A stretch of 64,000 nucleotides of DNA, taken from assembly GCA_036675505.1 (NCBI GenBank), contig JAKFEW010000043.1:1-64000 (forward strand), written 5' to 3'. The position numbers were made by a program, and so were the translations under genes. Under the pieces are notes generated by a model. It ran no database searches. It was not told the origin of the DNA and saw only the letters and a program-made list of their open reading frames with translations. Positions 39,476 through 48,368 of the stretch are shown here, piece after piece. The DNA is from JAKFEW01 sp036675505. Lineage in GTDB: Bacteria > Cyanobacteriota > Sericytochromatia > S15B-MN24 > JAQBPE01. Numbering within the stretch: the stretch's first letter is position 1; each line of letters starts with the position of its first letter.

Positions 39476-40621
39476 ATGCGCCGTCCCCCCCTGTGCCTGG
39501 TCCTCGCCGCCGCCCTGCTGGGTTGCACCACCAATCCGGCGCTGACGGCCGGCATCCCCGCCGCGAGCGAGCCTGCCGTTCTGGCGCGGGGGGCGATCTC
39601 GAACTCCGGCGATCCCGTCGACCTCGCGATCGACGGCGGCGCCTACTTCGTGCTCGCGCGCGCCACGCCGCCCCGCAACCTGGATGACCTGGTCTTCGCC
39701 CGCGAGGGCGATTTCCACTTCGAGTTCAGGCCAGGCCCGCTCCCGCAAACAGGGGCCTACCACCTGGTGAATCCTGACGGCCTCGCGGTGATGGGCTGGC
39801 GGTCGACCGTCGACGTGAATGTCCGCCCCTTCGGCACGTCACCGGAAGAAGCCAGCGGTACGGACCTGTCGGCGTTTCGAACCGTCGTCACCAACGGCCA
39901 GCAGCCACCGCTGAGTCTCGACCTCGTGCCCCTGGAGCTGGACCACGAGCGCAACCCGGACGCGTTCGCCAACGTGGCATTCGATGCCCGCGGCATGGTG
40001 CGTGTCAAGGGCGGCGCACCGCGGGATCGCGATGGTCGCGACGTGAACATGCACGTCGCCCTGGCCAAGGTCGACACGCCCGGTGCGCTGCGCCACCAGG
40101 GCGGCGGCTACCTGGCCTGGACGCCGGCCGCCGGCAAGATCGCCGCCGGCACCGCTGCAAACAGCGGGCCCGGCCATGAAATCGGTAAATACAACACCCT
40201 GCGCGCGGGCGCCCTGGAGCGCTTGCCGCTCCTCACGCCGTCGCGCTACGACCGGGACCGCTATCCCGATGCGCTCGACCCGAACGTCGTTCTGCCGAAC
40301 GGCGAGGCCACCATCAAAGGGGCGCTGGTGACCGCCATTCGACCTTCCGGCGCCGGTGAATCGGCCACTTTCGCGGTGCACCTGGTCGCGCTCAAGGACG
40401 GCGATGCCACCGATCAACGCTGGGTGGTGACCTGGGAGCGTAGCACCCGCCCGATCCAGCGCCGGGGTGACGTCCTGCGTCCCGTCGTCACCGGGGGCCT
40501 CGCCAGAGGCGCCATCGTGGACGTGTGGACCGACCCATCGAACAAGGTGCTCGCGATAGTTCTCGACCGGGAAGACCGGCCGGACAACGGGATGGGCGCC
40601 TACTCAACCGGCTGGCTCTAG
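39476..40621 (+). CDS. Lipoprotein related to flagellar rod/hook proteins (FlgE/F/G-like)
   Basis: A 381-residue lipoprotein (lipobox LAAALLGC). After the signal it reads NSGDPVDLAIDGGAYFVLA, then FAREGDFHFEF, and HLVNPDGLAVMGWRS. This closely follows the conserved FlgE/F/G pattern: TGNxLDLAIDGxGFF, TRxGxFxxDxxG and LVxxxGxxVLGW. Later AGTAANSGPGHEIGKYNTLRAGALE resembles their C-terminal ...GxGxIxQGALE. No other flagellar gene is here, and a flagellar rod protein would not be a lipoprotein. It is probably a repurposed or ancestral relative at the cell surface. AGAAGGA precedes ATG 39476. Confidence 0.65.
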   Translation: MRRPPLCLVLAAALLGCTTNPALTAGIPAASEPAVLARGAISNSGDPVDLAIDGGAYFVLARATPPRNLDDLVFAREGDFHFEFRPGPLPQTGAYHLVNPDGLAVMGWRSTVDVNVRPFGTSPEEASGTDLSAFRTVVTNGQQPPLSLDLVPLELDHERNPDAFANVAFDARGMVRVKGGAPRDRDGRDVNMHVALAKVDTPGALRHQGGGYLAWTPAAGKIAAGTAANSGPGHEIGKYNTLRAGALERLPLLTPSRYDRDRYPDALDPNVVLPNGEATIKGALVTAIRPSGAGESATFAVHLVALKDGDATDQRWVVTWERSTRPIQRRGDVLRPVVTGGLARGAIVDVWTDPSNKVLAIVLDREDRPDNGMGAYSTGWL

Positions 40622-40654
40622 CTCGGTAACGCGTGGGGACGGCGCCCCCGACCA

Positions 40655-42052
40655 CTACACACCCGACGCCATTGCCATCGGGGCCCTGACCGGCAGCGTG
40701 AACCAGAAGGTGCTGCCGCGGCCCACCTCGCTCTCGACGCCGATCCGCCCGCCCTGGGCCTCGACCAGCGTCCGGCAGATCGCGAGCCCGAGCCCCGCGC
40801 CGCCGAGCGCCTGGGTGGCGCTGCGCTCCACGCGGTAGTACTTCTCGAACAGGTGCGGGAGGTGCTCGCTGGGGATGCCGACGCCGTCGTCGCGCACCTC
40901 GACGCGAATCTCACAGCCCGCGGTCAGGACGCCGACGTGCACCCGGCCGCCCGCCGGCGTGTACTTGAGCGCGTTGTCCACCAGGTTCGTGACCACCTGG
41001 CCGACGCGCACAGGATCCGCCTGGGTCAGGGTCGGGGCCGCCGGCGCATCGAGCTCGAGCGCCACGTCCTTGCGGCGGGCCTGGGAGAGCAGGCTCTCGA
41101 CCTCGCCCCGCACGATCGCGCCGACGTCGACGGTCTGGACCGCGAGGGCGAAGGCGCCGGCCTCGAGGCAGGTGAAATCCAGCATGTCGTCGACCAGGCG
41201 GCACATGCGCCGGGCACCCTTCTGGATCTGCGCGACGTGCCGGGCCTGGTCCGCGTCGAGCGGCCCGCTCACGTCCTCCGACAGGAACTCGGCGTGGCCG
41301 AGCACGGCGGTGAGGGGCGTGCGCAGCTCATGGCTCGCCGCGCTCAGGAACTCGAGCTGGATCCGATCGCGCTCCACCTGCGTGTGGCGCAGCGCCTGCT
41401 CGGTCTCGAGCAACACCTGGTTCTGGCGTTCCAGCTGCCGCGTGGTACGCAGCAGCACGAACATCACCATGCCGATCCCGACGCCGACCTCCAACAGCGC
41501 GGCGCCCCCGTAGCCGAACCACAGGAAGTTCGTGCCCGAGAAGATCGGGTAGGTGAGCAGCCAGAGCCCATGCATCACGACCGGCGCGCCGACCCAGCCC
41601 ATGCCCTCGTACTCGGGCGTGCGACCGACGCGAATCATGGTCGCGCCGAGCCAGACGTAGGTCACCATGATCGTCAGCGGGCCAGGCGTCATCGCGGCGG
41701 TGTAGCCGGCGCCCGCGAGCCACAGGCCCAGGCCGGTCCCCGCCGCCACCGCGAGCGCCGCGCCGATGCGGACGCGGGGGAACGGACGCCCGAGGAGCTC
41801 GTAGCCGACCCGCCAGGCGTACCACGTATAGGGGACCAGCGCCGTGTAGACGCCGGCGATCATCCAGATCGTGGGCGGCGCGATGCTCTCGGTCGCCACG
41901 ATGGTGGTGGCGACGGTCGCCCAGGCGTAGCTCACGACCCACCAGCGGAAGAACCGGCTCGGACGGAGCCGGTGGGTGAGCACGGAAAGCCCCACCAACA
42001 GGAGCGATCCGATGATGTTGAACAGCGTCGCGAATTGCAGCAGCGTCGGCAC
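40655..42052 (-). CDS. Membrane sensor histidine kinase
   Basis: A 465-residue kinase starting at GTG 42052 (a TGA in frame just upstream rules out a longer start). The N-terminal 200 residues hold about seven transmembrane helices of unrecognised type, with a coiled linker next. The H-box is SAASHELRTPL (His241), N-box VTNLVDNALKYTP, G1 VRDDGVGIP, G2 GGAGLGLAIC: all catalytic motifs are present. No response regulator is adjacent, so it is an orphan kinase, convergent with the hook-like lipoprotein gene. Confidence 0.87.
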   Translation of the reverse strand: MPTLLQFATLFNIIGSLLLVGLSVLTHRLRPSRFFRWWVVSYAWATVATTIVATESIAPPTIWMIAGVYTALVPYTWYAWRVGYELLGRPFPRVRIGAALAVAAGTGLGLWLAGAGYTAAMTPGPLTIMVTYVWLGATMIRVGRTPEYEGMGWVGAPVVMHGLWLLTYPIFSGTNFLWFGYGGAALLEVGVGIGMVMFVLLRTTRQLERQNQVLLETEQALRHTQVERDRIQLEFLSAASHELRTPLTAVLGHAEFLSEDVSGPLDADQARHVAQIQKGARRMCRLVDDMLDFTCLEAGAFALAVQTVDVGAIVRGEVESLLSQARRKDVALELDAPAAPTLTQADPVRVGQVVTNLVDNALKYTPAGGRVHVGVLTAGCEIRVEVRDDGVGIPSEHLPHLFEKYYRVERSATQALGGAGLGLAICRTLVEAQGGRIGVESEVGRGSTFWFTLPVRAPMAMASGV

Positions 42053-42178
42053 AGGGCCTCATGACATCATGCCCGGACCGGCCAGGCAACCAGCGTTCGC
42101 GAAGGTCCGGTGATCCGCGAGATCGCGCGCTGCGAGACGCGGTGTACACGGTCATCGCGCGTATGTGAAGATGACGGC

Positions 42179-42859
42179 ATGACCGATCCCGCGGCGCATG
42201 ATGAGGCTCCGGCTCCCTCGGCAGGGACGGCGACCGACGCCGTGCGGGCCGGCTACGACGCGGTGGCGGATCGCTACGACGGCCTGGTCCGACCCCTGGA
42301 GCGCTGTTTCCTCGCCCGCTGCCGGCGGCGCCTGCTCGCGGACGCCCGCGGCCGGGTGCTCGACGTGGGCGTGGGCACGGGCCTGAACTTCCCGTACTAC
42401 CCGGCGGACGCCGAGGTCACGGCGATCGACCTCAGCTCCGGGATGTTGGCGATCGCCCGGCGCCGGGCCGAGGGGCTCGGGCGGGCGGTCGACTTGCGGG
42501 TCATGGACGTGCAGGCCCTGGCATTCCCGGACGCGTCGTTCGACGCCGTGGCGAGCGCGCTGGTCTTCTGCGCGGTGCCCGATCCCGCCCGCGGGCTGGC
42601 GGAGGTCCTGCGCGTGTGCAGGCCAGGCGGACGCATCCTGATGCTGGAGCACGTGCGCAGCTGCCGCAGGTGCCTCGGCTGGTTCATGGACCTCGCCAAC
42701 CCGCTCACGGTTGCGCTTTTCAACGAGCACATCAACCGCGACACCGGCGCAGCGCTGCGGGCCGCCGGCGCCGAGGCCGTGACCGAAGAGCCCGTCTTCC
42801 TGGACGTCTTCCGGCTGATCCGGGCACAGCGGCCCGAACGACCTCAGCCGCGCGGCTGA
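42179..42859 (+). CDS. Class I SAM-dependent methyltransferase
   Basis: A 226-residue enzyme with motif I VLDVGVGTGLNFPYYP, motif II-like VTAIDLSSGMLAIARRRA, and post motifs FPDASFDAVASALVFCAVPD and LRVCRPGGRILMLEHVRS. Closest by pattern to UbiE/phosphatidylethanolamine N-methyltransferase-like proteins; the substrate cannot be read. ATG 42179 starts the conserved region; the earlier ATG at 42110 has poor composition. The start is weakly provided with a ribosome site. Confidence 0.85.
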   Translation: MTDPAAHDEAPAPSAGTATDAVRAGYDAVADRYDGLVRPLERCFLARCRRRLLADARGRVLDVGVGTGLNFPYYPADAEVTAIDLSSGMLAIARRRAEGLGRAVDLRVMDVQALAFPDASFDAVASALVFCAVPDPARGLAEVLRVCRPGGRILMLEHVRSCRRCLGWFMDLANPLTVALFNEHINRDTGAALRAAGAEAVTEEPVFLDVFRLIRAQRPERPQPRG

Positions 42860-42860
42860 T

Positions 42861-42887
42861 TCGCGAGCTGAAACAGCCGCCTCGCGA
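42861..42887. terminator. Inverted repeat between convergent methyltransferase and cytochrome genes
   Basis: TCGCGAG (42861-42867) pairs with CTCGCGA (42881-42887), and CTG-AAA-CAG sits in the loop. It starts 1 bp after the methyltransferase stop. No T-tract. Confidence 0.35.
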
Positions 42888-42931
42888 CCAGGACGTTCCG
42901 GAGGAGCAGGCACAAGACCGAGCCGAGCGAT

Positions 42932-43348
42932 CTAAAGTATGTGATAGTCCGGCTGGAGCCCGCCACTGGGCGGGGCGTCCGTGTCGAGCCAGCGCCGCAG
43001 GAGCGCCACCTCCGCCTTCGTCAGGCGGGGCCGGCCGTGGTTCGTCGCCACGACCCCGAGGATGAGTTCGCGCTCGGCGCGCACGGCCGCGAGATCGATC
43101 AGGCCGGCGTCGTCGAAGAGCAGGAAGTCGCGCGCGCCCTTCTCGCCGGGCGCGTGGCAGCCGCCACACGAGCGCACGAGCAGGGACGCGGCGTTGGTGG
43201 CCGAGGCGGCCGGCGTGGCCGAGGCCGCCGGCGACGGTCGCACAGCCGCGCGGGCAGCGTGCGCGCCCGCTGGCGGCCCGCCGCAGGCGAGGAACATGAT
43301 GGCGGCCCCGCAAGCGAGCCAGCGCCAGCAGGCGCGCGCGATCGGCAC
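42932..43348 (-). CDS. Small c-type cytochrome lipoprotein
   Basis: A 138-residue protein from GTG 43348 (AAGGAGAG 6-8 nt upstream). It has a signal/lipobox segment (CGAAIMFLACGG), an Ala/Pro linker and one haem-binding motif CGGCHAPGEKG. The rest (LTKAEVALLRRWLDTDAP) is typical of planctomycete-like or DUF-type mono-haem cytochromes. Probably carries electrons at the periplasmic face. It is divergent from the flavocytochrome gene at 43497, so the two may act together. Confidence 0.75.
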   Translation of the reverse strand: MPIARACWRWLACGAAIMFLACGGPPAGAHAARAAVRPSPAASATPAASATNAASLLVRSCGGCHAPGEKGARDFLLFDDAGLIDLAAVRAERELILGVVATNHGRPRLTKAEVALLRRWLDTDAPPSGGLQPDYHIL

Positions 43349-43496
43349 GGCAACTCTCCTTCCTGGAAGCCCTCTCCCCGCATGGTACGGGCGTGGGCGA
43401 CCCCCGACACCGGGCGAAGTACGGTTTTCCGCGCGACCCCGCCCGGCGAGAATCGAGGGGTCCCGGGCGTCGTGGTCGCCCGTCGGAGGTGCGCCC

Positions 43497-44843
43497 ATGA
43501 CCCGGCTCCAATTCTCGACCCGGCTGACCCCCGTGAACCGGCTCAGGCTCGTGTTCGCCCTCGTGCCCCTCGTCCTCGGCCTGCTGTGGTGGCTGACGGC
43601 CCCCGCGCCGTGGCCCGGCCTCGCGTCGACCCGGTTGTTGCGCGCGCTCGCGTTGCAGCTCACCGGCGTGCTCGCGATCGGCACGATGGCCGCCGTCCTG
43701 GTGCTGGCCGCCCGGCCGGGGTGGGTCGAGCCGTGGCTCGGCGGACTCGACAAGATGTACCGCCTGCACAAGTGGCTGGGGATCGCGGCGCTCGCCTTCG
43801 CGGTCGCCCACTGGCTCGCGGCGTTGATGCCCCACCAGGGCCGCGGCCTGCCGCGCGTGGATCCGGACGCGCTCGGGCCGGTGGGCCGCTTCCTGCACGG
43901 CCAGCACGACTTCGCGGTGGCGGCGGGCGCTTATGCGTTCTACGCATTCAGCCTGCTCGTCGTCCTGGCGCTCGTCAAGCGCTTCCCCTACCGCCACTTC
44001 TTCAAGACGCACCGCCTGCTCGCGCCCACGTTCCTGGTGCTGGCCTTCCACGCAGCGGCGCTCCTGCGGCCGGAGTCCTGGCGGGTCCCGCTGGGCCCGG
44101 CCCTGGCGGCGCTCCTGGCCGCCGGTGGCGCGGCGGCGCTGCTCGTGCTGGGGCGGCGCGTCGGCGCCTCGCGCCGGGCCGAAGGTGAGGTGGTCGGCAT
44201 CGACCGCCACGACCCGCTCGAGGCGCTGGAGCTCGAGATCCAGCTGCGCGGGCGATGGGGCGGCCACGAGGCCGGCCAGTTCGCTTTCCTGACGCTCGAC
44301 GAGCGGGAAGGGCCGCACCCCTTCACGATCTCCTCCGCCTGGGCGGGCGACGGCCGGATCCGGTTCATTATCAAGGCGCTCGGCGACTACACCCGCACGA
44401 TCGCCGACCATGTGCGGCTCGGCGACCCGGTCCGGATCGAGGGCCCCTACGGCGCCTTCACCTTCCACGACGACGCGCCCCGCCAGATCTGGATCGGCGC
44501 AGGGGTCGGCGTCGCGCCCTTCGTCGCGCGCATGAAGGACCTCGCGCGGCACTCGGACGGTAAGCCGGTCGACCTCTACCACACCACGAAGGTCCTCGAG
44601 CCCGCGGCGATCGGCCTGCTAGAGCGCGACGCGGCGGCGGCCGGCGTGCGCCTTCACGTACTGTGGGACCCGCGTGACGGCCGCCTCGACGCCCGCCGGC
44701 TCGCCGAGGAGGTCCCGGGCTGGCGCGAGGCCGAGATCTGGTTCTGCGGCCCGGCAGCCTTCGGACGGGTCCTGGAGCGCGAATTGCGAGCGCGGGGCCT
44801 CCCTGCGGGGCGCTTCCACCAGGAGCTGTTCGAGCTGCGCTGA
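43497..44843 (+). CDS. Ferric-reductase-like transmembrane flavocytochrome
   Basis: A 448-residue protein. Residues 1-220 form about six helices of the ferric-reductase/NOX domain with haem-ligand His candidates in LHKWLGI, AHWLAAL, KTHRLLA and LAFHAAAL. FAD is bound through HPFTISSAW, and NAD(P)H through GAGVGVAPFVARM and FCGPAAFGRVLE. It should move electrons from cytoplasmic NAD(P)H to haem and on to an acceptor such as Fe3+, Cu2+ or oxygen. GGAGGT precedes ATG 43497. Beside a cytochrome c and downstream of copper genes, a metal-reductase role is possible but unproven. Confidence 0.85.
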   Translation: MTRLQFSTRLTPVNRLRLVFALVPLVLGLLWWLTAPAPWPGLASTRLLRALALQLTGVLAIGTMAAVLVLAARPGWVEPWLGGLDKMYRLHKWLGIAALAFAVAHWLAALMPHQGRGLPRVDPDALGPVGRFLHGQHDFAVAAGAYAFYAFSLLVVLALVKRFPYRHFFKTHRLLAPTFLVLAFHAAALLRPESWRVPLGPALAALLAAGGAAALLVLGRRVGASRRAEGEVVGIDRHDPLEALELEIQLRGRWGGHEAGQFAFLTLDEREGPHPFTISSAWAGDGRIRFIIKALGDYTRTIADHVRLGDPVRIEGPYGAFTFHDDAPRQIWIGAGVGVAPFVARMKDLARHSDGKPVDLYHTTKVLEPAAIGLLERDAAAAGVRLHVLWDPRDGRLDARRLAEEVPGWREAEIWFCGPAAFGRVLERELRARGLPAGRFHQELFELR

Positions 44844-44917
44844 AGCCCCGCCGCGCGATCCGCAGCTTCCAGGTGACGTAATCGTGGAATCATGCGGAAC
44901 TCCTGTCGAGCGGCCAT

Positions 44918-45340
44918 CAGCGCCATCTGGGCGGGGCTCACCTGCCCGGTCCCGAGGGCGAGGGCGTCGGGCGGCGTGGCCGCGGGCAACATGAGCCCGA
45001 GCGACGCCGCAAGCGTGGCGGGCAGCATCAGCGCCAGCGGCTCCAGCCCCATCGCGGCCGCGAGGGCGCCCGCGAGCGGCACCAGGAGCAGGTTGGGCGT
45101 CGTGCCGATCGGCGTGCCCATCCCGCCGATGCTGGCGGCGACCGCCACGCCCAGGGCCATGGCGGTCCGGAACGCCGTCGCCTCCGGGCCCGCCCGGCCC
45201 GCGACGGCCAGGGCGACAGGCATCATGAGCAAGGCCGCGGCCGTGTTGCTGATCCACAGCAGCGCCATCACGGCCGTGAGCGCGGCCGCGGCGCGCATGT
45301 CGCCGGTCATGCCGGCGGGCATCGGCTTCAGTGTCGGACA
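44918..45340 (-). pseudogene. SLC13/DASS anion transporter with large internal deletion
   Basis: WISNTAAALLMMPVALA and ASIGGMGTPIGTTPNLLLV come from the N-terminal half of a divalent-anion:sodium symporter. They are joined directly to LALMLPATLAASLGLMLPAATPPDALALGTG from the end of the C-terminal half. Roughly 200 residues between, and the first helices, are missing. After MALM the homology ends. It is a relic. Confidence 0.65.
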
Positions 45341-45464
45341 TGGGTTGCGTCACGGGCGGGCGAGCCGCCTTGCGGCCCGGCGCACCATCATCGCCATCCC
45401 GGCCAGACCGAGCACAGCTCCCCGCCGCCATCGCTCGCCTGGTCTCCGTGCGAGATCCGTACAT

Positions 45465-45474
45465 AATACGTATT
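45465..45474. promoter_or_regulatory. AT-rich palindrome upstream of the signalling island
   Basis: AATACGTATT is a perfect 10-bp dyad within CATAATACGTATTTG, about 75 bp before the first kinase gene. It could be a -10 region or an operator for the three-gene plus-strand operon. Confidence 0.3.
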
Positions 45475-45550
45475 TGTCGTTCTGAAGCCAAAGCTTACGA
45501 TGGCCTGGTCGCCGGTTTCGACCTCGCGACGCTAGCTGGAAGGACCATTT

Positions 45551-48010
45551 ATGCTTCGCCGGCGCCCATTGAGCAGCCACCTGCTCGTCGGTTTCCTCGT
45601 CGCCACCGTCTTGCCGCTGCTCGTCACGCTCAGCCTGGGCCTGTGGCACCTTCAGCGGGAAACCGCGAACGTCCAGGCGCTCACGGCCTCGGCGAGCATG
45701 GATGCGGCCCGCGTCGCTGCGGGCGTCGTCGACGTGATGCTGGAGAGCACCGAGAAGACGCTCGAGCGCATGGCGCGACGCCTCGCTGTGGGGCCCGTCG
45801 ACGCGCGCTACCTGGCCGACGAGGTCGCCAGCGAGCCCCACCTCGCGAGCTTGACGGTCGTGGACGCGGGCGGCGTGATCGTCGTGAGCACCCTGACCGA
45901 GCGCGAGCGCCCGCCATCCGTCATGAAGGCGCTCGCGGCCGTTCGGGCCGGCGCGTCGACCGCCTATTCCGAGGTCTTCACCTCGCGCGCGCTGCACGAG
46001 AAGGTCGTGGCCGTCGCCAGGCCCTATCGACGGAACGGCCGGCTCGCCGGCGCGGTGGTGGCTCGGATGAGCGTCGCCCGCGTCAGCAGCGTCTTCCTCG
46101 GGCGGCTGGAGCAGGCCCCCCAGGCGTTCTCCTACCTCACGGACCGCCAGGGTCGGGTGATCGCGCACCCCGACGCGGCCCTCGTGGCGGAAGATCGGGA
46201 CCTCGCCACGAACCCCCCGGTGGCCGCCGCCCAGGCCCGCGAGGCGGGATGGGTCGAGTTCGCGAGCCCGCTGACCGGCACGATGCGCCTGGCCGGCTTC
46301 CAGCGGATCGCCCGGACGGGCTGGATCGTGGTCTCTTCGCGCGAGACGCCCGCCGCCATCCTCAACCCCGCCCAGCGCTTCCGGGACCAGGCGGCGGTCG
46401 TCGCCGCGGCCGCGTTGCTGGTCGGCGCCTGGGCGATCTGGTGGGGGCGCCGGCTGGCGCGGCCCCTCGAGCGCCTGGCCGAGACCATGCGCGAAGCCCG
46501 CGACCAGGGACTCCAGGCGGCGCCGTTTCCGACGCTCGGCCTGGCCGAGGTCTCCGGCAACGTGGCCGAGTTCGAGACCGCGGGAAGCACCTACAACGCC
46601 CTGGTCGCCGAGCTGAACGACCGGTTCGAGGAAAGCGTCGTCTTCCAGGAGGAGCTACAGACCCAAAACGAAGAGTTGCAGTCCCAGACCGAAGAGCTCC
46701 AGGCCCAAACTGAAGAGCTCCAGGCCCAGACCGAAGAGCTCCAGGCCCAAAACGAGGAGATCCAGGCGCAGAGCGACGTCATCCTGCGGCAGAACCGCGA
46801 GCTGAATCAGCAAACGGCGTTCAACGAGCTCCTGTTGAACGCCGTGGACGACGGGATCTGTAGCCTCGACCCGGCTGGCCGGATCACCTTCGCCAACCCG
46901 GCCGCCGCGCGCCTCCTCGGGTACGGGCTCGACGAGGTGATCGACGCCGAGTTCGAGACCCTGGTGGGCGCTCGCCTGGGAGACGGCGCCCGGGGCCTTC
47001 AGTTCCGGCGCCGGGACGGCGCATGCTTCCCGGTGGAGCTCACGGCCCCGCCGCTGTACCAGGATGGCCTCGTCGTCGGCTCGTTGGTGGTGTTCACCGA
47101 CATCACCGAGCGGCAGGCGGCGGAGCGCGCCGACCGCGTAGAGGCGGAGCGGCGCGCCGCGATGGCCTACGCCGACGTGCTCGCGGCCCAGAACGAGAAG
47201 CTGACCCACCTCTCGATGGAGGCGCAGGTCGCCAACCGGCTGAAGAGCGAGTTCCTGGCCAACATGAGCCATGAGCTGCGCACGCCCCTCAACTCCATCA
47301 TCGGCTACAGCGACCTGCTCCTGCTCAACAAGCACGAGCGGGTCGACGGCCGCAACCGGTCCAACCTGGAGGTCGTCAAGCGGAACGCTCATCACCTGTT
47401 GTCGCTCATCAACGACATCTTGGATCTCTCGAAGATCGAGGCCGGCAAAGTCTCGCTCTGCCCGGCGACCGTCGATCCGCGCGGCCTCTTGAAGGCAGTG
47501 AAGAGCATGACCGAGCCGATGGCGCGACAGAAGGGCCTGACGATGGCCCTGGAGGTCGATTGCGGCCTGGGCCCGGTGTCGACCGACGAGACCAAGCTGC
47601 GGCAGATCGTCCTCAACCTCCTCAGCAACGCCGTGAAGTTCACCAAGACCGGCGGCATCACGCTCTCCGCCGGTCCGAGCGGGCCCGATCGCTGGCACAT
47701 CATGGTGAAGGACACCGGCATCGGCATCGGGCCGGAGCACCGGGAGATCGTCTTCGACACCTTCCGGCAGGTGGACGCAGGCGCCAACCGCAACGTGGGC
47801 GGTACGGGCCTCGGCCTGCCGATCGCCCGCAAGCTCGCGCACCTGCTGGGCGGCGAGCTGACGTTCGAGAGCGTGCCCGGTGAAGGCAGCGCCTTCATCC
47901 TGGAGCTCCCCAGGGCGCTGGGCGGCGCCTGGAGCCCGCGCGGCGCGGCGACCGACGCGCCGGACGCGGCGCCGCTCCACCAGAAAGGAGCCCCTCATGA
48001 GTTCGCCTAG
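45551..48010 (+). CDS. Membrane histidine kinase with extracytoplasmic sensor, heptad coiled coil and PAS
   Basis: An 819-residue kinase. TM1 (LLVGFLVATVLPLLVTLSLG), an extracytoplasmic dCache-like sensor (about 40-270), TM2 (AAVVAAAALLVGAWAIWW), a HAMP-like linker, then a coiled coil of near-identical heptads (EELQAQT repeats), a PAS domain (NAVDDGICSLDPAGRITFAN) and kinase core. H-box NMSHELRTPL with His574, N-box LLSNAVKFTKTGG, G1 VKDTGIGIG, G2 GTGLGLPIA are intact. GGAAGGA precedes the ATG. First of three coupled genes: receiver protein and hybrid kinase follow. Confidence 0.9.
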   Translation: MLRRRPLSSHLLVGFLVATVLPLLVTLSLGLWHLQRETANVQALTASASMDAARVAAGVVDVMLESTEKTLERMARRLAVGPVDARYLADEVASEPHLASLTVVDAGGVIVVSTLTERERPPSVMKALAAVRAGASTAYSEVFTSRALHEKVVAVARPYRRNGRLAGAVVARMSVARVSSVFLGRLEQAPQAFSYLTDRQGRVIAHPDAALVAEDRDLATNPPVAAAQAREAGWVEFASPLTGTMRLAGFQRIARTGWIVVSSRETPAAILNPAQRFRDQAAVVAAAALLVGAWAIWWGRRLARPLERLAETMREARDQGLQAAPFPTLGLAEVSGNVAEFETAGSTYNALVAELNDRFEESVVFQEELQTQNEELQSQTEELQAQTEELQAQTEELQAQNEEIQAQSDVILRQNRELNQQTAFNELLLNAVDDGICSLDPAGRITFANPAAARLLGYGLDEVIDAEFETLVGARLGDGARGLQFRRRDGACFPVELTAPPLYQDGLVVGSLVVFTDITERQAAERADRVEAERRAAMAYADVLAAQNEKLTHLSMEAQVANRLKSEFLANMSHELRTPLNSIIGYSDLLLLNKHERVDGRNRSNLEVVKRNAHHLLSLINDILDLSKIEAGKVSLCPATVDPRGLLKAVKSMTEPMARQKGLTMALEVDCGLGPVSTDETKLRQIVLNLLSNAVKFTKTGGITLSAGPSGPDRWHIMVKDTGIGIGPEHREIVFDTFRQVDAGANRNVGGTGLGLPIARKLAHLLGGELTFESVPGEGSAFILELPRALGGAWSPRGAATDAPDAAPLHQKGAPHEFA
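46652..46777 (+). repeat. 21-bp coding repeats giving a heptad coiled coil
   Basis: About five to six copies of a 21-bp unit (GAAGAGCTCCAGGCCCAGAC and variants) encode Q-E-E-L-Q-x-Q heptads. Such signalling-helix linkers occur in other kinases between HAMP and PAS; unit number is prone to change by slippage. Confidence 0.8.
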
Positions 48011-48368
48011 CATCCTGCTCGTCGAGGACAACGAAGACAACCGCTCGTTGATCCGCCAGGTGGCCGAAATCATGGACGTCGCGCTCATCGAGGCCGTCAA
48101 CGGCCTCGAAGGCGTCCAGATGGCCCGCTCGGCGGCCCCGAGCTTGATCCTCATGGATCTCAGCTTGCCGGTCATGACGGGCTGGGAGGCCGCCAGCGCC
48201 ATCAAGGCCGATCTGGCGACGGCCGGCGTGCCGATCATCGCGTTGACCGCCCATGCCATGGACGGCGACGAGCGCCGGGCGCTCGAGGCCGGCTGCGACA
48301 GCTTCATCACCAAGCCGATCGACGTCCAGACCTTCATGGAGCTGATCGAAGGGTACCTCGCCCGATGA
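47997..48368 (+). CDS. Stand-alone receiver (response regulator) protein
   Basis: A 123-residue REC domain: acidic pair in LLVEDNEDNR, phospho-Asp in LILMDLSLPVM, Thr in IIALTAHAMDG, Lys in FITKPIDV. There is no output domain, so it is a phosphate shuttle or a protein-protein regulator. Its start (AAAGGAG upstream) lies 14 bp inside the end of the kinase gene and its stop overlaps the next start (ATGA), so all three are translationally coupled. Confidence 0.92.
   Translation: MSSPSILLVEDNEDNRSLIRQVAEIMDVALIEAVNGLEGVQMARSAAPSLILMDLSLPVMTGWEAASAIKADLATAGVPIIALTAHAMDGDERRALEAGCDSFITKPIDVQTFMELIEGYLAR

Noticed and set aside
46652..46777. CRISPR-like repeat array
   Set aside because: The 21-bp units are contiguous without spacers and encode a coiled coil in frame.
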